12,424 bases of DNA from an uncultured Spirochaetales bacterium (GCA_934271365.1 CAKQRI010000045.1:1-12424); one strand, 5' to 3'; shown: positions 1 through 7,568, counted from the first letter of the stretch. Notes: a model not told the origin generated them from the letters alone. Numbers and translations: made by a program.

Positions 1-1811
1 GGCTTAGCCTTCTCATAAGCTTCTCTGAAAGCACCGATTGCTGCTGTCTGGAATGCCATATCAGAAGAGTCAACTGGATGCCAAGCACCATCGTTTACAA
101 CACACTTAACACCAATTACTGGGAATCCAATCTGAGTACCCTTCTTGATTGCAGCCTGGAAGCCCTTATCACATGAAGGAATATACTCAGTAGGAATTGC
201 ACCACCCTTTACTTCATCAATGAACTCATAGTCCTTAGCTGGCTCATCATCAGATGCTGCAACTGTTGGCTCAATGTAGCCTGCAACACGTGCATACTGA
301 CCTGAACCACCTGTCTGCTTCTTATGAGTATAGTTGAAGTCTGCTCTCTGGGAGATAGCTTCTCTATAAGCAACCTCTGGCTTACCTACTTCAACTTCAG
401 CCTTATACTCTCTCTTCATTCTCTCAATATAAACATCTAGGTGAAGCTCTCCCATTCCCTTGATGATTGTCTGGTTAGACTCTGGATCAACATATGTCTG
501 GAATGTTGGGTCTTCCTTTGTGAATCTGTTGAGAGCCTTAGCCATATTATCTGCAGCTTTCTTATCAATTGGCTTGATAGCAAGAGAGATAACAGGTGTA
601 GGAACGTACATACTTGTCATTGAATAGTTAAGGCTTGGATCACAGAATGTATCACCTGATGCACAGTCAATACCAAATAGAGCTGCAATCTCACCACATC
701 CACACTCAGAGATATCTTCCATTGTTGATGCATGCATCTTAACAAGTCTACCAACATTGAACTTCTTTCTTGTTCTTGTGTTATAGAGTGTATCGCCCTT
801 CTTGATTCTTCCCTGATAAACACGGATATATGTCAGCTGTCCATACTGTCCATCCTCAAGCTTGAATGCAAGAATAACAGGAGGAAGAGTATCATCAGAC
901 TTAAGGATTACCTCAGCCTCATTATTATCAAGATTAAGAGCCTTGTTCTCAACTTCAGTTGGATTTGGCAGATAATCAATAACGCCATCAAGAAGTGGCT
1001 GAATGCCCTTGTTCTTATAAGCAGAGCCCATGAATACAGGACAGAGTTCAAGTGCGATTGTAGAGCGTCTTACACATTCCTTGATAAGATCTATTGATGG
1101 CTCCTCTTCCATAAGGAGAGTCTCCATGAGAGCATCGTTGCCTGTGCACATAGAAACTGTATCAAGCATTTCAGCTCTCTTAGCCTTAGCCTCGTCAAGA
1201 AGGCTTGCAGGAATCTCGGCTTCTCTTACACCATCTCCATTAGGACCAGCATCAAAATAAAGAGCCTTCATGTTAACAAGGTCAACAACACCTTCGAGCT
1301 TATCCTCAAGGCCAATTGGAATTTCCATAAGAACAGCATTAAGACCAAGCTTTTCAATAAGCTGGTTCTTTACTCTATATGGATTAGCACCTGTTCTATC
1401 GCACTTGTTTACAAATGCAATGCGAGGTACATGATATCTCTTCATCTGACGGTCTACAGTAATTGACTGAGACTGAACGCCACCTACAGAACAGAGAACA
1501 AGGATTGCTCCATCAAGAACACGGAGAGATCTCTCAACTTCGATTGTGAAATCTACGTGCCCCGGAGTATCGATAATATTGATTTCGTGTCCCTTCCAGT
1601 TTACGTTTGTTGCAGCAGAAGCAATTGTGATGCCTCTTTCTCTCTCAAGCTCCATGGAGTCCATGGTTGCACCAACGCCATCCTTACCACGTACATCATG
1701 GAACTGGTGGATCTTGTTGCTGTAATAAAGGATACGCTCAGAGAGTGTAGTCTTACCAGAGTCAATGTGTGCACTGATTCCGATGTTTCTCATACCCAGA
1801 AGATCGTTCAT
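1..1811 (-). CDS. fusA: Elongation factor G, spirochaete/mitochondrial EF-G1 type (3' end outside window)
   Basis: This is the ribosomal translocase, a cytosolic GTPase that moves tRNA and mRNA after peptide bond formation. About 603 codons are visible from the ATG at 1809-1811, and the frame stays open to the left edge. Reading the minus strand gives G1 AHIDSGKT (residues 14-21), switch I RGITI (59-63), G3 DTPGH (81-85) and G4 NKCD (135-138). Domains II and III follow, then most of domain IV with the conserved HKKQTGGSGQY stretch. Domain V (roughly the last 90-100 residues of a ~700-residue family) is cut off. The segment between GKT and RGITI, with HDVRGKDGVGATMDSMELER, resembles mitochondrial EF-G1 and the spirochaete/planctomycete spdEFG1 group rather than E. 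coli EF-G. In Borrelia this paralogue does translocation while EF-G2 does recycling, so a second EF-G elsewhere is expected (inference). A GAGG element at 1824-1827, 12 nt upstream, supports the start. Confidence 0.97.
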   Translation of the reverse strand, partial: MNDLLGMRNIGISAHIDSGKTTLSERILYYSNKIHQFHDVRGKDGVGATMDSMELERERGITIASAATNVNWKGHEINIIDTPGHVDFTIEVERSLRVLDGAILVLCSVGGVQSQSITVDRQMKRYHVPRIAFVNKCDRTGANPYRVKNQLIEKLGLNAVLMEIPIGLEDKLEGVVDLVNMKALYFDAGPNGDGVREAEIPASLLDEAKAKRAEMLDTVSMCTGNDALMETLLMEEEPSIDLIKECVRRSTIALELCPVFMGSAYKNKGIQPLLDGVIDYLPNPTEVENKALNLDNNEAEVILKSDDTLPPVILAFKLEDGQYGQLTYIRVYQGRIKKGDTLYNTRTRKKFNVGRLVKMHASTMEDISECGCGEIAALFGIDCASGDTFCDPSLNYSMTSMYVPTPVISLAIKPIDKKAADNMAKALNRFTKEDPTFQTYVDPESNQTIIKGMGELHLDVYIERMKREYKAEVEVGKPEVAYREAISQRADFNYTHKKQTGGSGQYARVAGYIEPTVAASDDEPAKDYEFIDEVKGGAIPTEYIPSCDKGFQAAIKKGTQIGFPVIGVKCVVNDGAWHPVDSSDMAFQTAAIGAFREAYEKAK

Positions 1812-1847
1812 AGTCTTTTTTTTCCTCGTTACTAAGTTTTTATAGCC

Positions 1848-1866
1848 TTTCAGTTTTTCACTGAAA
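1848..1866 (-). repeat. Small hairpin in the fusA leader
   Basis: TTTCAG (1848-1853) and CTGAAA (1861-1866) form a 6-bp inverted repeat with a 7-nt loop, inside the predicted 5' untranslated region of fusA and upstream of its ribosome-binding site. There is no following U-tract in the direction of fusA transcription. Its role is unknown and it may be incidental. Confidence 0.35.
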
Positions 1867-1910
1867 TCAATTCATACAAAATCAAGTGACCAATAATCAC
1901 CGAATAGCAT

Positions 1911-1938
1911 ACTATATGATTTTTACAGATTTGTTCAA
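1911..1938 (-). promoter_or_regulatory. Candidate sigma-70 promoter for fusA
   Basis: On the minus strand TTGAAC (1933-1938) is followed after 16 nt by TATAGT (1911-1916), about 100 nt upstream of the fusA start. Match and spacing are good, but the region is AT-rich, so a chance match is possible. An inverted repeat (1934-1951) overlaps the -35 box. Confidence 0.5.
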
Positions 1939-1951
1939 GTATTTTCTTGAA
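1934..1951. repeat. Perfect 6-bp inverted repeat in the fusA/HIT divergent region
   Basis: TTCAAG (1934-1939) and CTTGAA (1946-1951) are separated by TATTTT. The left arm covers most of the candidate fusA -35 box. It could be an operator, or a chance palindrome in AT-rich DNA. I do not recognise it as a known regulator site. Confidence 0.35.
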
Positions 1952-2049
1952 AAACCGTTAATTATAAGAATTTTTCTGGATAAATAACAGCAAAAAAGAG
2001 TATGCCTGTTTATCTTTCGAAGAGTCTGAAAAGATGCTAACATTGGGCT

Positions 2050-2451
2050 ATGGCAACAGTATTTGAAATGATAATAGAAGGCAAGATACCTTCAACTAAG
2101 CTGTATGAAGATGACAAGTGCATTGTCATTCTTGATATCAATCCGATTGCAAAGGGCCATGCTCTTGTAATCTCAAAAAAACCTTACGAGACTTTTACTG
2201 CTGTGGATAAGCCTACTCTTGACCATATGATGGACATTGCAAGACAGCTTGACCAGAAGATGAGAGATTGTCTCAAGGCTGATGGAACAAACATAATGAT
2301 CAATAACTCACCTGCATCAGGCCAGGAAGTCCCTCATCTTCATATTCATGTAGTTCCAAGAAAGAATGGAGATGGAAAGACTCCTCACTTCTCAAAGGAG
2401 AAGTATGAGGATGGCGAGATCATGGAATATGGAGAGCTCCTTTCATTATGA
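2050..2451 (+). CDS. HIT family hydrolase (HINT/PKCI-like)
   Basis: This is a 133-residue member of the histidine triad superfamily, which hydrolyses or transfers nucleotides through a covalent nucleotidyl-histidine. The triad HLHIHVV is at residues 96-102, with H98 the expected nucleophile, preceded by the family stretch SGQEVP (90-95). The N-terminal IIEGKIPSTKLYEDD and LDINPIAKGHALVISK are typical of the HINT branch. The paired N-terminal cysteines (CxxC) seen in many bacterial HIT proteins are absent. Length is normal. The ribosome-binding site is weak (only TTGGG close to the ATG); the start was chosen because family members begin at this point. The stop overlaps the next ATG by 4 nt (ATGA), indicating translational coupling with the lipoprotein gene. 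The true substrate cannot be read from sequence; purine nucleoside phosphoramidates are the usual in vitro substrates. Confidence 0.93.
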   Translation: MATVFEMIIEGKIPSTKLYEDDKCIVILDINPIAKGHALVISKKPYETFTAVDKPTLDHMMDIARQLDQKMRDCLKADGTNIMINNSPASGQEVPHLHIHVVPRKNGDGKTPHFSKEKYEDGEIMEYGELLSL

Positions 2452-3542
2452 AAAAAGCACTTACTTTCTTCGTATCTCTATTATTGCTGGCATCATGCGC
2501 AACATATACAGTGCAGGATGGACGGGATGCTATCAAGATTCCAGAAGAAACTAATATGGCAGAAACCCGATATAATGTAATAAAAGAGAGAGAGGAAAGA
2601 GAAGAAGACGCATATATAGCAAAGCTCAGAGCTGAGGCTGCAGCTAGAAGCAGAGAGCTGAAAGAACGTGAAGAAAAAGAGAGAGCCGAAAAAGAGGCTG
2701 AAGAAGAAAGACTCAAAGCACTTGATATAAATGAGTATCCTGATAATCTTGAAGCTTTAACCTTCCCTCATATTTATACACCAGCAAAAGCCAATGAACT
2801 TAAGAATGATGACGGGATTGTCACAGAAAGCCTTATTTTCATCCCGCTTGGTGATTATGCCATCAAAGATGAGAATATAGATTCCATAATAAAATCAATA
2901 AGCGGTATTACCCCAGATTTCATTGCACTTACAGGATCCATAGAGAATCAGATTTCATTTGCTGAGAAGTATGGCTCTGATGCGGTGACTATAAATGGCG
3001 GGACCCTCATATTCAGATCATGCCTTGAAAAAGCAACCGATGATACAGTAACGCTTAGAATTACTGAAAAGAAAAGCATCGAGCTCTCTGTTCTTAATTC
3101 TCTCAGATCACTTCCATGGACAAAGGATGATGTGCCATCGTGGATTGAAGAGATGAAAGGCAATGAGGAGTCAGACCTGAAAGAAGCTCTTGATGCTATT
3201 TCAGAGATGACAGGAAACAGGAGACTGATATTCATCTCATCAGCATCTCCAAGCACTGAAGACTGGTCAACGATAACAGACTATTATTACAGGAATGTAT
3301 CATCGTTTGCTCTCTCTGATGCAATGAATGAGATGAGATGGCAGGATGTATATAGGGCAACGCATTTCAATGCTGAGGTTGATCCGGGAATCACAAGACG
3401 GAGCTACGAGGTATTTGAGCGCCTGGATTTCATCTACAGCTATGGCCTGATGCCTATCAGCAGCACTACAATGGCTCTCTCAGGCCTGACAGAAGAGACT
3501 GGCAATCTTGCACTCCTTGCCGAAATAGTCATTCCTGATTAG
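2448..3542 (+). CDS. Predicted lipoprotein with coiled coil and a degenerate EEP-like domain
   Basis: This 364-residue protein starts with a lipoprotein signal peptide: MKK, a hydrophobic stretch, and the lipobox LAS-C with C17 as the lipidated cysteine. It should therefore be anchored at the cell envelope. Residues about 45-92 are a Glu/Arg/Lys-rich coiled-coil region. Residues about 125-364 resemble, by eye, an endonuclease/exonuclease/phosphatase domain: TPDFIALTGS (155-164), RLIFISSASPS (259-269), WQDVYRATH (298-306) and RLDFIYSYGLMPISS (325-339). These correspond to the family's pDiiaLQE, GDFN, DvwR and RiDyi blocks. The catalytic Glu, the Asp-Asn of GDFN and the final SDH (here TGN) all appear to be replaced, so it is probably not a nuclease. 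Its start overlaps the HIT stop (ATGA), with GGAGAG at 2431-2436 as ribosome-binding site. Lipoprotein status is well supported; the fold is inference. Confidence 0.85.
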   Translation: MKKALTFFVSLLLLASCATYTVQDGRDAIKIPEETNMAETRYNVIKEREEREEDAYIAKLRAEAAARSRELKEREEKERAEKEAEEERLKALDINEYPDNLEALTFPHIYTPAKANELKNDDGIVTESLIFIPLGDYAIKDENIDSIIKSISGITPDFIALTGSIENQISFAEKYGSDAVTINGGTLIFRSCLEKATDDTVTLRITEKKSIELSVLNSLRSLPWTKDDVPSWIEEMKGNEESDLKEALDAISEMTGNRRLIFISSASPSTEDWSTITDYYYRNVSSFALSDAMNEMRWQDVYRATHFNAEVDPGITRRSYEVFERLDFIYSYGLMPISSTTMALSGLTEETGNLALLAEIVIPD

Positions 3543-3563
3543 CTTTATCTAAAGGAGATTGCT

Positions 3564-3872
3564 ATGATACATCATATAACTGAAGATAACTTTGAAAAGG
3601 AAGTTCTGGAAGCGAAAGAACCTGTTCTCCTAGACTTCTGGGCATCATGGTGCGGACCATGCAAGATCCAGGGAAGAATTCTGGAAGAAAAAGAGGAAGC
3701 ATTAAGCGGTGCTAAAATCTGCAAATGCAATGTAGATGAAGAGCCTGGACTTGCTGATAGATTCGGCATACAGACAATACCGACGCTGATTGTATTCCGA
3801 GACGGTGCTGAATACACCAGAGTTTCGGGAGTGACTCAGGAAGCTGGACTTAAGAGAATGCTTGGTTTATAA
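3564..3872 (+). CDS. Thioredoxin
   Basis: This 102-residue single-domain thioredoxin has no signal peptide, so it is a cytosolic dithiol-disulfide reductant for target proteins. The active site WCGPC is at residues 29-33 and the cis-proline motif TIPT at 71-74; the FWASWCGPCK and VDEEP blocks are canonical. Two features are unusual. The proline that normally follows the active site (CKMIAP in E. coli) is replaced, the local sequence being CKIQGR. There is also an extra C-x-C (C53, C55) in the third strand. A strong AAAGGAG ribosome-binding site (3551-3557) lies 6 nt upstream, and the gene begins 21 nt after the lipoprotein stop, so it is the last gene of the HIT-lipoprotein-thioredoxin unit. 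The name trxA is plausible, but several thioredoxins may exist in the genome. Confidence 0.95.
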   Translation: MIHHITEDNFEKEVLEAKEPVLLDFWASWCGPCKIQGRILEEKEEALSGAKICKCNVDEEPGLADRFGIQTIPTLIVFRDGAEYTRVSGVTQEAGLKRMLGL

Positions 3873-3900
3873 AAGATGGGAGCCGACGCTCCCATTTTTT
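3871..3900 (+). terminator. Rho-independent terminator after the thioredoxin gene
   Basis: ATGGGAGC (3876-3883) and GCTCCCAT (3888-3895) form an 8-bp GC-rich stem with loop CGAC, followed by five T (3896-3900) and preceded by AAAA. It lies between convergent genes, so it may also help end the small minus-strand gene, although the T-tract in that direction is short. Confidence 0.93.
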
Positions 3901-3902
3901 AA

Positions 3903-4127
3903 TTATCTCTTCTGTCCCTTTTTCCTTTTATAAGGCGTATTCATCTTTATAAGATTCATGATGATGAAAGCCGCAAGTGATAATAACCCGACAACAAGGA
4001 TTCCCATGCATATCTTATCGAATGATACGGATGTGATATAAGGCTGAAGCCTTACAAATGTTATAATAGATAATGCAGTTACAAGAAACTTTAATAAGAA
4101 TACCATAGTCTTATGGTAATACTGCAT
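3903..4127 (-). CDS. Small two-helix membrane protein, unknown function
   Basis: This 74-codon frame encodes a short N-terminus, a hydrophobic helix at residues about 8-26 (VFLLKFLVTALSIITFV), a polar loop, and a second helix at about 39-61 ending before a basic tail (YKRKKGQKR). The arrangement fits a small inner-membrane protein with both ends probably cytoplasmic by the positive-inside rule. I do not recognise a family. No clear ribosome-binding site precedes the ATG, and the start lies in the loop of a small inverted repeat. An alternative start is M8. It ends against the shared terminator of the convergent thioredoxin gene. The strong hydrophobic pattern and basic end argue for a real gene, but the evidence is modest. 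Confidence 0.55.
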   Translation of the reverse strand: MQYYHKTMVFLLKFLVTALSIITFVRLQPYITSVSFDKICMGILVVGLLSLAAFIIMNLIKMNTPYKRKKGQKR

Positions 4128-4136
4128 TTCAGCAGT
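4101..4136. repeat. Two adjacent inverted repeats over the start of the small membrane protein gene
   Basis: TACCATA (4101-4107) and TATGGTA (4112-4118) form a perfect 7-bp hairpin with loop GTCT. ACTGC (4121-4125) and GCAGT (4132-4136) form a 5-bp hairpin whose loop contains most of the ATG of the small membrane protein gene. Both would form in that mRNA around the translation start and could lower translation. The arms are short, so chance is possible. Confidence 0.4.
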
Positions 4137-4234
4137 GCCATGAACAAATTACTTATTTTGTCCAAAATTGTTATCTGGTAATCATCTTCTGAAGACTAAT
4201 AAGCGATTGAGATATCACGCATCTGGATACTATA

Positions 4235-4260
4235 AAGAAAGGCCCTCCGAAGAGGACCCT
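4235..4260 (-). terminator. Rho-independent terminator after pheT
   Basis: On the minus strand GGTCCTC and GAGGGCC pair over 7 bp (one G-T pair) around a TTCG tetraloop (plus-strand arms 4241-4247 and 4252-4258), followed by TTTCTTTAT. It lies just downstream of the pheT stop at 4267-4269, so it closes the E1-pheS-pheT unit. Confidence 0.9.
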
Positions 4261-4266
4261 AGCTAT

Positions 4267-5967
4267 TTATTTTACAAGTATATCGAGGTTAAGCTCTGCC
4301 ATTATCGCAGGCATTGCTGTATTCCAGCTCTCAAGAACCGCTGGATGCGTCTCTCCGAATATACCAGCTCTCTCTCCTTTGTAAATCACATATGCTGCGC
4401 GGCCAGGAATGAATCTTGGATCATCCTCTACAGGAGCAAGTGCATATTCCTTTCTCAGAAAATACATCAGAGTCTGTATGTATGATGCAGCCTCATTATA
4501 TGTGACCTGAACATCAGATGAGAAGAATCCCAGGCTATTCTTTGTCACTGTTCCAGAATTATCAGAATCATCCTTAACAGTAATCTTACCTACCTCGAAT
4601 ATGTTATGAGGGTAAACAGCATGGCCAGATACGCTCTCGCTCTCAAGAAGAGATGGCAGCACAGATGGTCTGATTACTTCATAGTTCTCACTCATCGGAT
4701 TTGCAATGAATACAGCATCCTCACCTGAGACATGCATGTTATCTATATACTCCTTCTTTGAGCCAAGATAATTATACATCATCTCCTGGAAGCCAAGACC
4801 TACGAGGATCTCTTTTACCTTTCTAGAGAACTCTTCAATAGGAAGGAGTCTTCCGATTGTGAAGTCCGAAGGCATCACAGGCTTGAAGTTTGCAAGGCCA
4901 TAGCCAATCATAACATCCTCTGCTATATCAGCTGCATGCAGGAAGTCATTTCTATACTCAGGAACATCCACATAGATCATCTTATCATCAGCGACACCGT
5001 AAACTCCCATCTTCTTAAGAGCCTTCAGGCAGTCATCTGCAGAGAGAGGCTCACCTAGCTTCTTCTGGATAAGAGAAATAGGAGCAGCAGCTGGCTTCTG
5101 GAAATAATAAGGAACTGTAATCTCTCTTCCATATGGTGTATTCTTTGCAAAGCGGACCTTATGAGGAAGAATCTCAAATCCCATATCTGCCATATCGCAG
5201 GCAAGGATATTAACAGCAAGCAGAAGATCATCAAGGATAGGACCTGATACTTCAATGAAGAAATCACTGTCCCCGACCTCAACAGCTCCGATTCTTGCAC
5301 TGTTAATTACCGGAGGGAATGATAGTGTCTCATCTTTATCATCATATAGATAAGGGAACTTCGGGAAAGAAGAGACAATATAGCCATATTCCTTTCCCTT
5401 AGGATGCTTCTCACAGATTTCCCTAAGAGAAAGCTCCTCTGTCATTCCGAGTGGAACGAACTTCGTCTTATCTGGATCCACAGCAGCATAATGTACAGGA
5501 TAGTTGATAAGCTCAGAGCGGTATATTCCCATGGCAATCGTACGTCTTTTACGGCCGAAGTTAAAACATAGCTTCTCCTGGCTCTGGATAAGATTCACGA
5601 GAAGATCATTATCTACCGTAACGCCTCTGGCGCCAAATCCAATAGAATAATCCCTTATTCCGATTGCAGACTCATCATCTATGATCATCCTGCCTTCGCT
5701 ATCCTTCTCATCATCTTTTGTTGAGAAGAAATCATAATAAGGAATCTCCCCGCTCTCATATGTTGTAAGGGCTCTTGCAACTCCAGCTGGAGACCATAGG
5801 TCTGGGCGGTTAGTATCATTAAGCTCAATCTTGATTACATGGTTAGCCTCATCATGACCATCAAGCTCAGCCTTTGCTACAGGGAAAATATCTATAAGCT
5901 CATCATCTGTCATCTTCTTTCCCAATAGGGAATAGAAGAGATTTTCCGGTGCTTCAATCTTTGGCAT
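4267..5967 (-). CDS. pheT: Phenylalanyl-tRNA synthetase beta subunit, archaeal/eukaryotic type
   Basis: With PheS this forms the cytosolic alpha2-beta2 enzyme that charges tRNA-Phe. At 566 residues it is the short archaeal form rather than the ~790-residue bacterial form; it lacks the N-terminal tRNA-binding (EMAP-like) domain and the C-terminal anticodon-binding (FDX-ACB) domain. Visible blocks are the opening MPKIEAPEN, NDTNRPDLWS (50-59), a B3/B4 region at about 100-265 that houses the editing site in this family, a B5 domain at about 295-365 with PEYRNDFLHAADIAEDV, and a degenerate class II core at the C-terminus (RPSVLPSLLES, GIFGETHPAVL). The start overlaps the pheS stop by 1 nt (TAATG), with GGAGAGG just upstream, so the two are translationally coupled. 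Archaeal-type PheRS is an established feature of spirochaetes, explained in the literature by ancient horizontal transfer. Confidence 0.97.
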   Translation of the reverse strand: MPKIEAPENLFYSLLGKKMTDDELIDIFPVAKAELDGHDEANHVIKIELNDTNRPDLWSPAGVARALTTYESGEIPYYDFFSTKDDEKDSEGRMIIDDESAIGIRDYSIGFGARGVTVDNDLLVNLIQSQEKLCFNFGRKRRTIAMGIYRSELINYPVHYAAVDPDKTKFVPLGMTEELSLREICEKHPKGKEYGYIVSSFPKFPYLYDDKDETLSFPPVINSARIGAVEVGDSDFFIEVSGPILDDLLLAVNILACDMADMGFEILPHKVRFAKNTPYGREITVPYYFQKPAAAPISLIQKKLGEPLSADDCLKALKKMGVYGVADDKMIYVDVPEYRNDFLHAADIAEDVMIGYGLANFKPVMPSDFTIGRLLPIEEFSRKVKEILVGLGFQEMMYNYLGSKKEYIDNMHVSGEDAVFIANPMSENYEVIRPSVLPSLLESESVSGHAVYPHNIFEVGKITVKDDSDNSGTVTKNSLGFFSSDVQVTYNEAASYIQTLMYFLRKEYALAPVEDDPRFIPGRAAYVIYKGERAGIFGETHPAVLESWNTAMPAIMAELNLDILVK

Positions 5968-7505
5968 TAGTTTCCTCTCCTTAATCTGACATTCTCAATA
6001 TCTGGAGTGAACAGCTCTCTGAGATCTGATAGTCCAAGATGCATAAGTGCCATTCTATCAATACCAAGCCCCCAAGCAAGGACTGGAACATCAATTCCAA
6101 GAGGTTTTGTAACCTCAGGGCGGAAAATACCAGCACCACCAAGCTCAAACCAGCCAAGAACAGGATGCTTGATATGGACTTCGATAGACGGTTCTGTAAA
6201 TGGGAAGTAGCCAGGAACATACTTAACTTCCTCTGCTCCTGCAATCTCTTCAGCAAACATCTTCAGAAGTCCCAGAAGATTCTTGAGATTCACATCATCC
6301 CCAAGCACAATGCCTTCTGTCTGATAGAAGTCAGCGCCATGAGTTGCATCAACCTGATCATAGCGGAAGCAGCGTACGATTCCGAAATACTTTCCTGGAA
6401 CCTTGGCCCTTGTCAGCTGATGGGCTGAAAGAACTGTGCCCTGGCTTCTCAGAACCTGGCGTCTTGTGAATTCATGGTCAAATGTATATCCCCATCCGCG
6501 TGAACCTGTATTCCAGCCATTCTCATGTGTTGCAGCAACCTGGCTAAGCCATGGCTCTTCAATTTCTCTGCAATGTCTTGGTTCCTTAACATAATATACA
6601 TCATGGATATCACGAGCAGAATGGAACTGAGGCATGAAAAGAGCATCCCCATTCCAGAACTCATTCTCTACAAGCGGTCCATCAAATTCTTCAAAGCCGA
6701 GAGAGATAAGCTTATCCTTAACCCACTGAAGATAGTTTGAATATGCATTTCTGCGGCCAGGGATAAGACGTGAGGTTGGAGCATTTACAGCATATGGGCG
6801 GAATGAACCATTCTTCCAGCTACCACTTGCAATCATCTCAGGAGTCAGAAGACCGAACTCCTCACCTGTGATATTCGCAGCAATTACCTCATCCTTGATA
6901 AGACGGCCAGTATCTGTAAGAGCATATGTAACATCTTCCCTTTCAATCATCTTGAACGGAGCTGAAGCTGCACCTCTCTTCTTTGCCAGAAGTGAAATAG
7001 CCTTCTTCTCTTCATCTGAAAGAGTACTCTCATCAATTGTATTCTCAAGGCCCCTCTGAAGAAGATCATGCTGAATCTCTACATCCCTGAAGAGCTTATT
7101 CTTGATTATCTCAGCCTTTCTTTCTGCATTGAGCTTTGTTATTCCAGCCTTTGAGAGAAGACCGAATGCTGATCCTACGTCGCTATTCTCAAGCCCAAGT
7201 TCATTTGCAATCTCTGGCATTGCATGAGGGCCCCTCTTATTGAGGAATGAGAATATGCGCTCTACTGGCATTCCATTCTTTGCCCAGTCACGGCCAAGAT
7301 CTGTAAGCTCATAGAATATTTTCTTCTCTCTGCCCTTCTCTTCTAAGCATCCCTTTGCTACAAGCCAAGAGAATGCCTGATTGCACTGTCCTACTTTATA
7401 ATCAAGCTCCTTGATTATTCTCTCTGCAGTAATGTCTTCACCAAGGCTTACATGCCTGAGAAGCTTTACTTCCAGAGGATGGAGATTCTTAATATCGATA
7501 TCCAT
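5967..7505 (-). CDS. pheS: Phenylalanyl-tRNA synthetase alpha subunit, archaeal/eukaryotic type
   Basis: This is the catalytic class II subunit of PheRS, activating phenylalanine and attaching it to tRNA-Phe. It has 512 residues, versus about 330 in the common bacterial form, because the N-terminal ~210 residues hold winged-helix-like modules (about 1-78, 79-150, 160-210) typical of archaeal and eukaryotic PheRS alpha. The catalytic domain begins near 240. It contains motif 1 (LGFEEFDGPLVENEFWN, 269-285, then FHSARD), motif 2 (GIVRCFRYDQVDATH, 375-389, then DFYQTEG) and motif 3 (LAWGLGIDRMALM, 476-488), plus ELGGAGIFRPEV at the substrate pocket. The ATG at 7503-7505 has AGGAG about 8 nt upstream. 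pheT follows with a 1-nt overlap, and the fused E1 gene lies 63 nt upstream on the same strand with no terminator between them. Confidence 0.97.
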   Translation of the reverse strand: MDIDIKNLHPLEVKLLRHVSLGEDITAERIIKELDYKVGQCNQAFSWLVAKGCLEEKGREKKIFYELTDLGRDWAKNGMPVERIFSFLNKRGPHAMPEIANELGLENSDVGSAFGLLSKAGITKLNAERKAEIIKNKLFRDVEIQHDLLQRGLENTIDESTLSDEEKKAISLLAKKRGAASAPFKMIEREDVTYALTDTGRLIKDEVIAANITGEEFGLLTPEMIASGSWKNGSFRPYAVNAPTSRLIPGRRNAYSNYLQWVKDKLISLGFEEFDGPLVENEFWNGDALFMPQFHSARDIHDVYYVKEPRHCREIEEPWLSQVAATHENGWNTGSRGWGYTFDHEFTRRQVLRSQGTVLSAHQLTRAKVPGKYFGIVRCFRYDQVDATHGADFYQTEGIVLGDDVNLKNLLGLLKMFAEEIAGAEEVKYVPGYFPFTEPSIEVHIKHPVLGWFELGGAGIFRPEVTKPLGIDVPVLAWGLGIDRMALMHLGLSDLRELFTPDIENVRLRRGN

Positions 7506-7541
7506 TAATGGCTCCTGTTCTGAAAACTACAGAATATTCTA

Positions 7542-7547
7542 ATTATA
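7542..7547 (-). promoter_or_regulatory. Candidate -10 element for pheS
   Basis: A perfect TATAAT lies on the minus strand 37 nt upstream of the pheS ATG. The matching -35 region would overlap the stop codon of the upstream E1 gene, and only weak matches (TGAACC) are present. pheST may have its own promoter in addition to read-through from E1. Confidence 0.4.
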
Positions 7548-7568
7548 TATTCAAAAAAATAAAAGGGT

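Noticed and set aside
441..1835. Plus-strand frames inside the fusA region (441-623, 732-1097, 1030-1260, 1557-1835)
   Set aside because: They lie opposite a continuous EF-G reading frame with intact GTPase motifs, so they are shadows.
2948..3256. Minus-strand frame inside the lipoprotein gene (also 2420-2716)
   Set aside because: Low-complexity Ser-rich antisense readings of the Glu/Lys/Ser-rich lipoprotein gene.
4128..4234. Possible tRNA or small RNA between the small membrane protein and pheT
   Set aside because: No cloverleaf, no T-loop GGTTCRA box, and only trivial short inverted repeats.
6007..6740. Several plus-strand open frames (for example 6039-6428 and 6525-6740) inside pheS
   Set aside because: They are antisense shadows of a full-length pheS with all catalytic motifs; no ribosome-binding sites or recognisable protein features.
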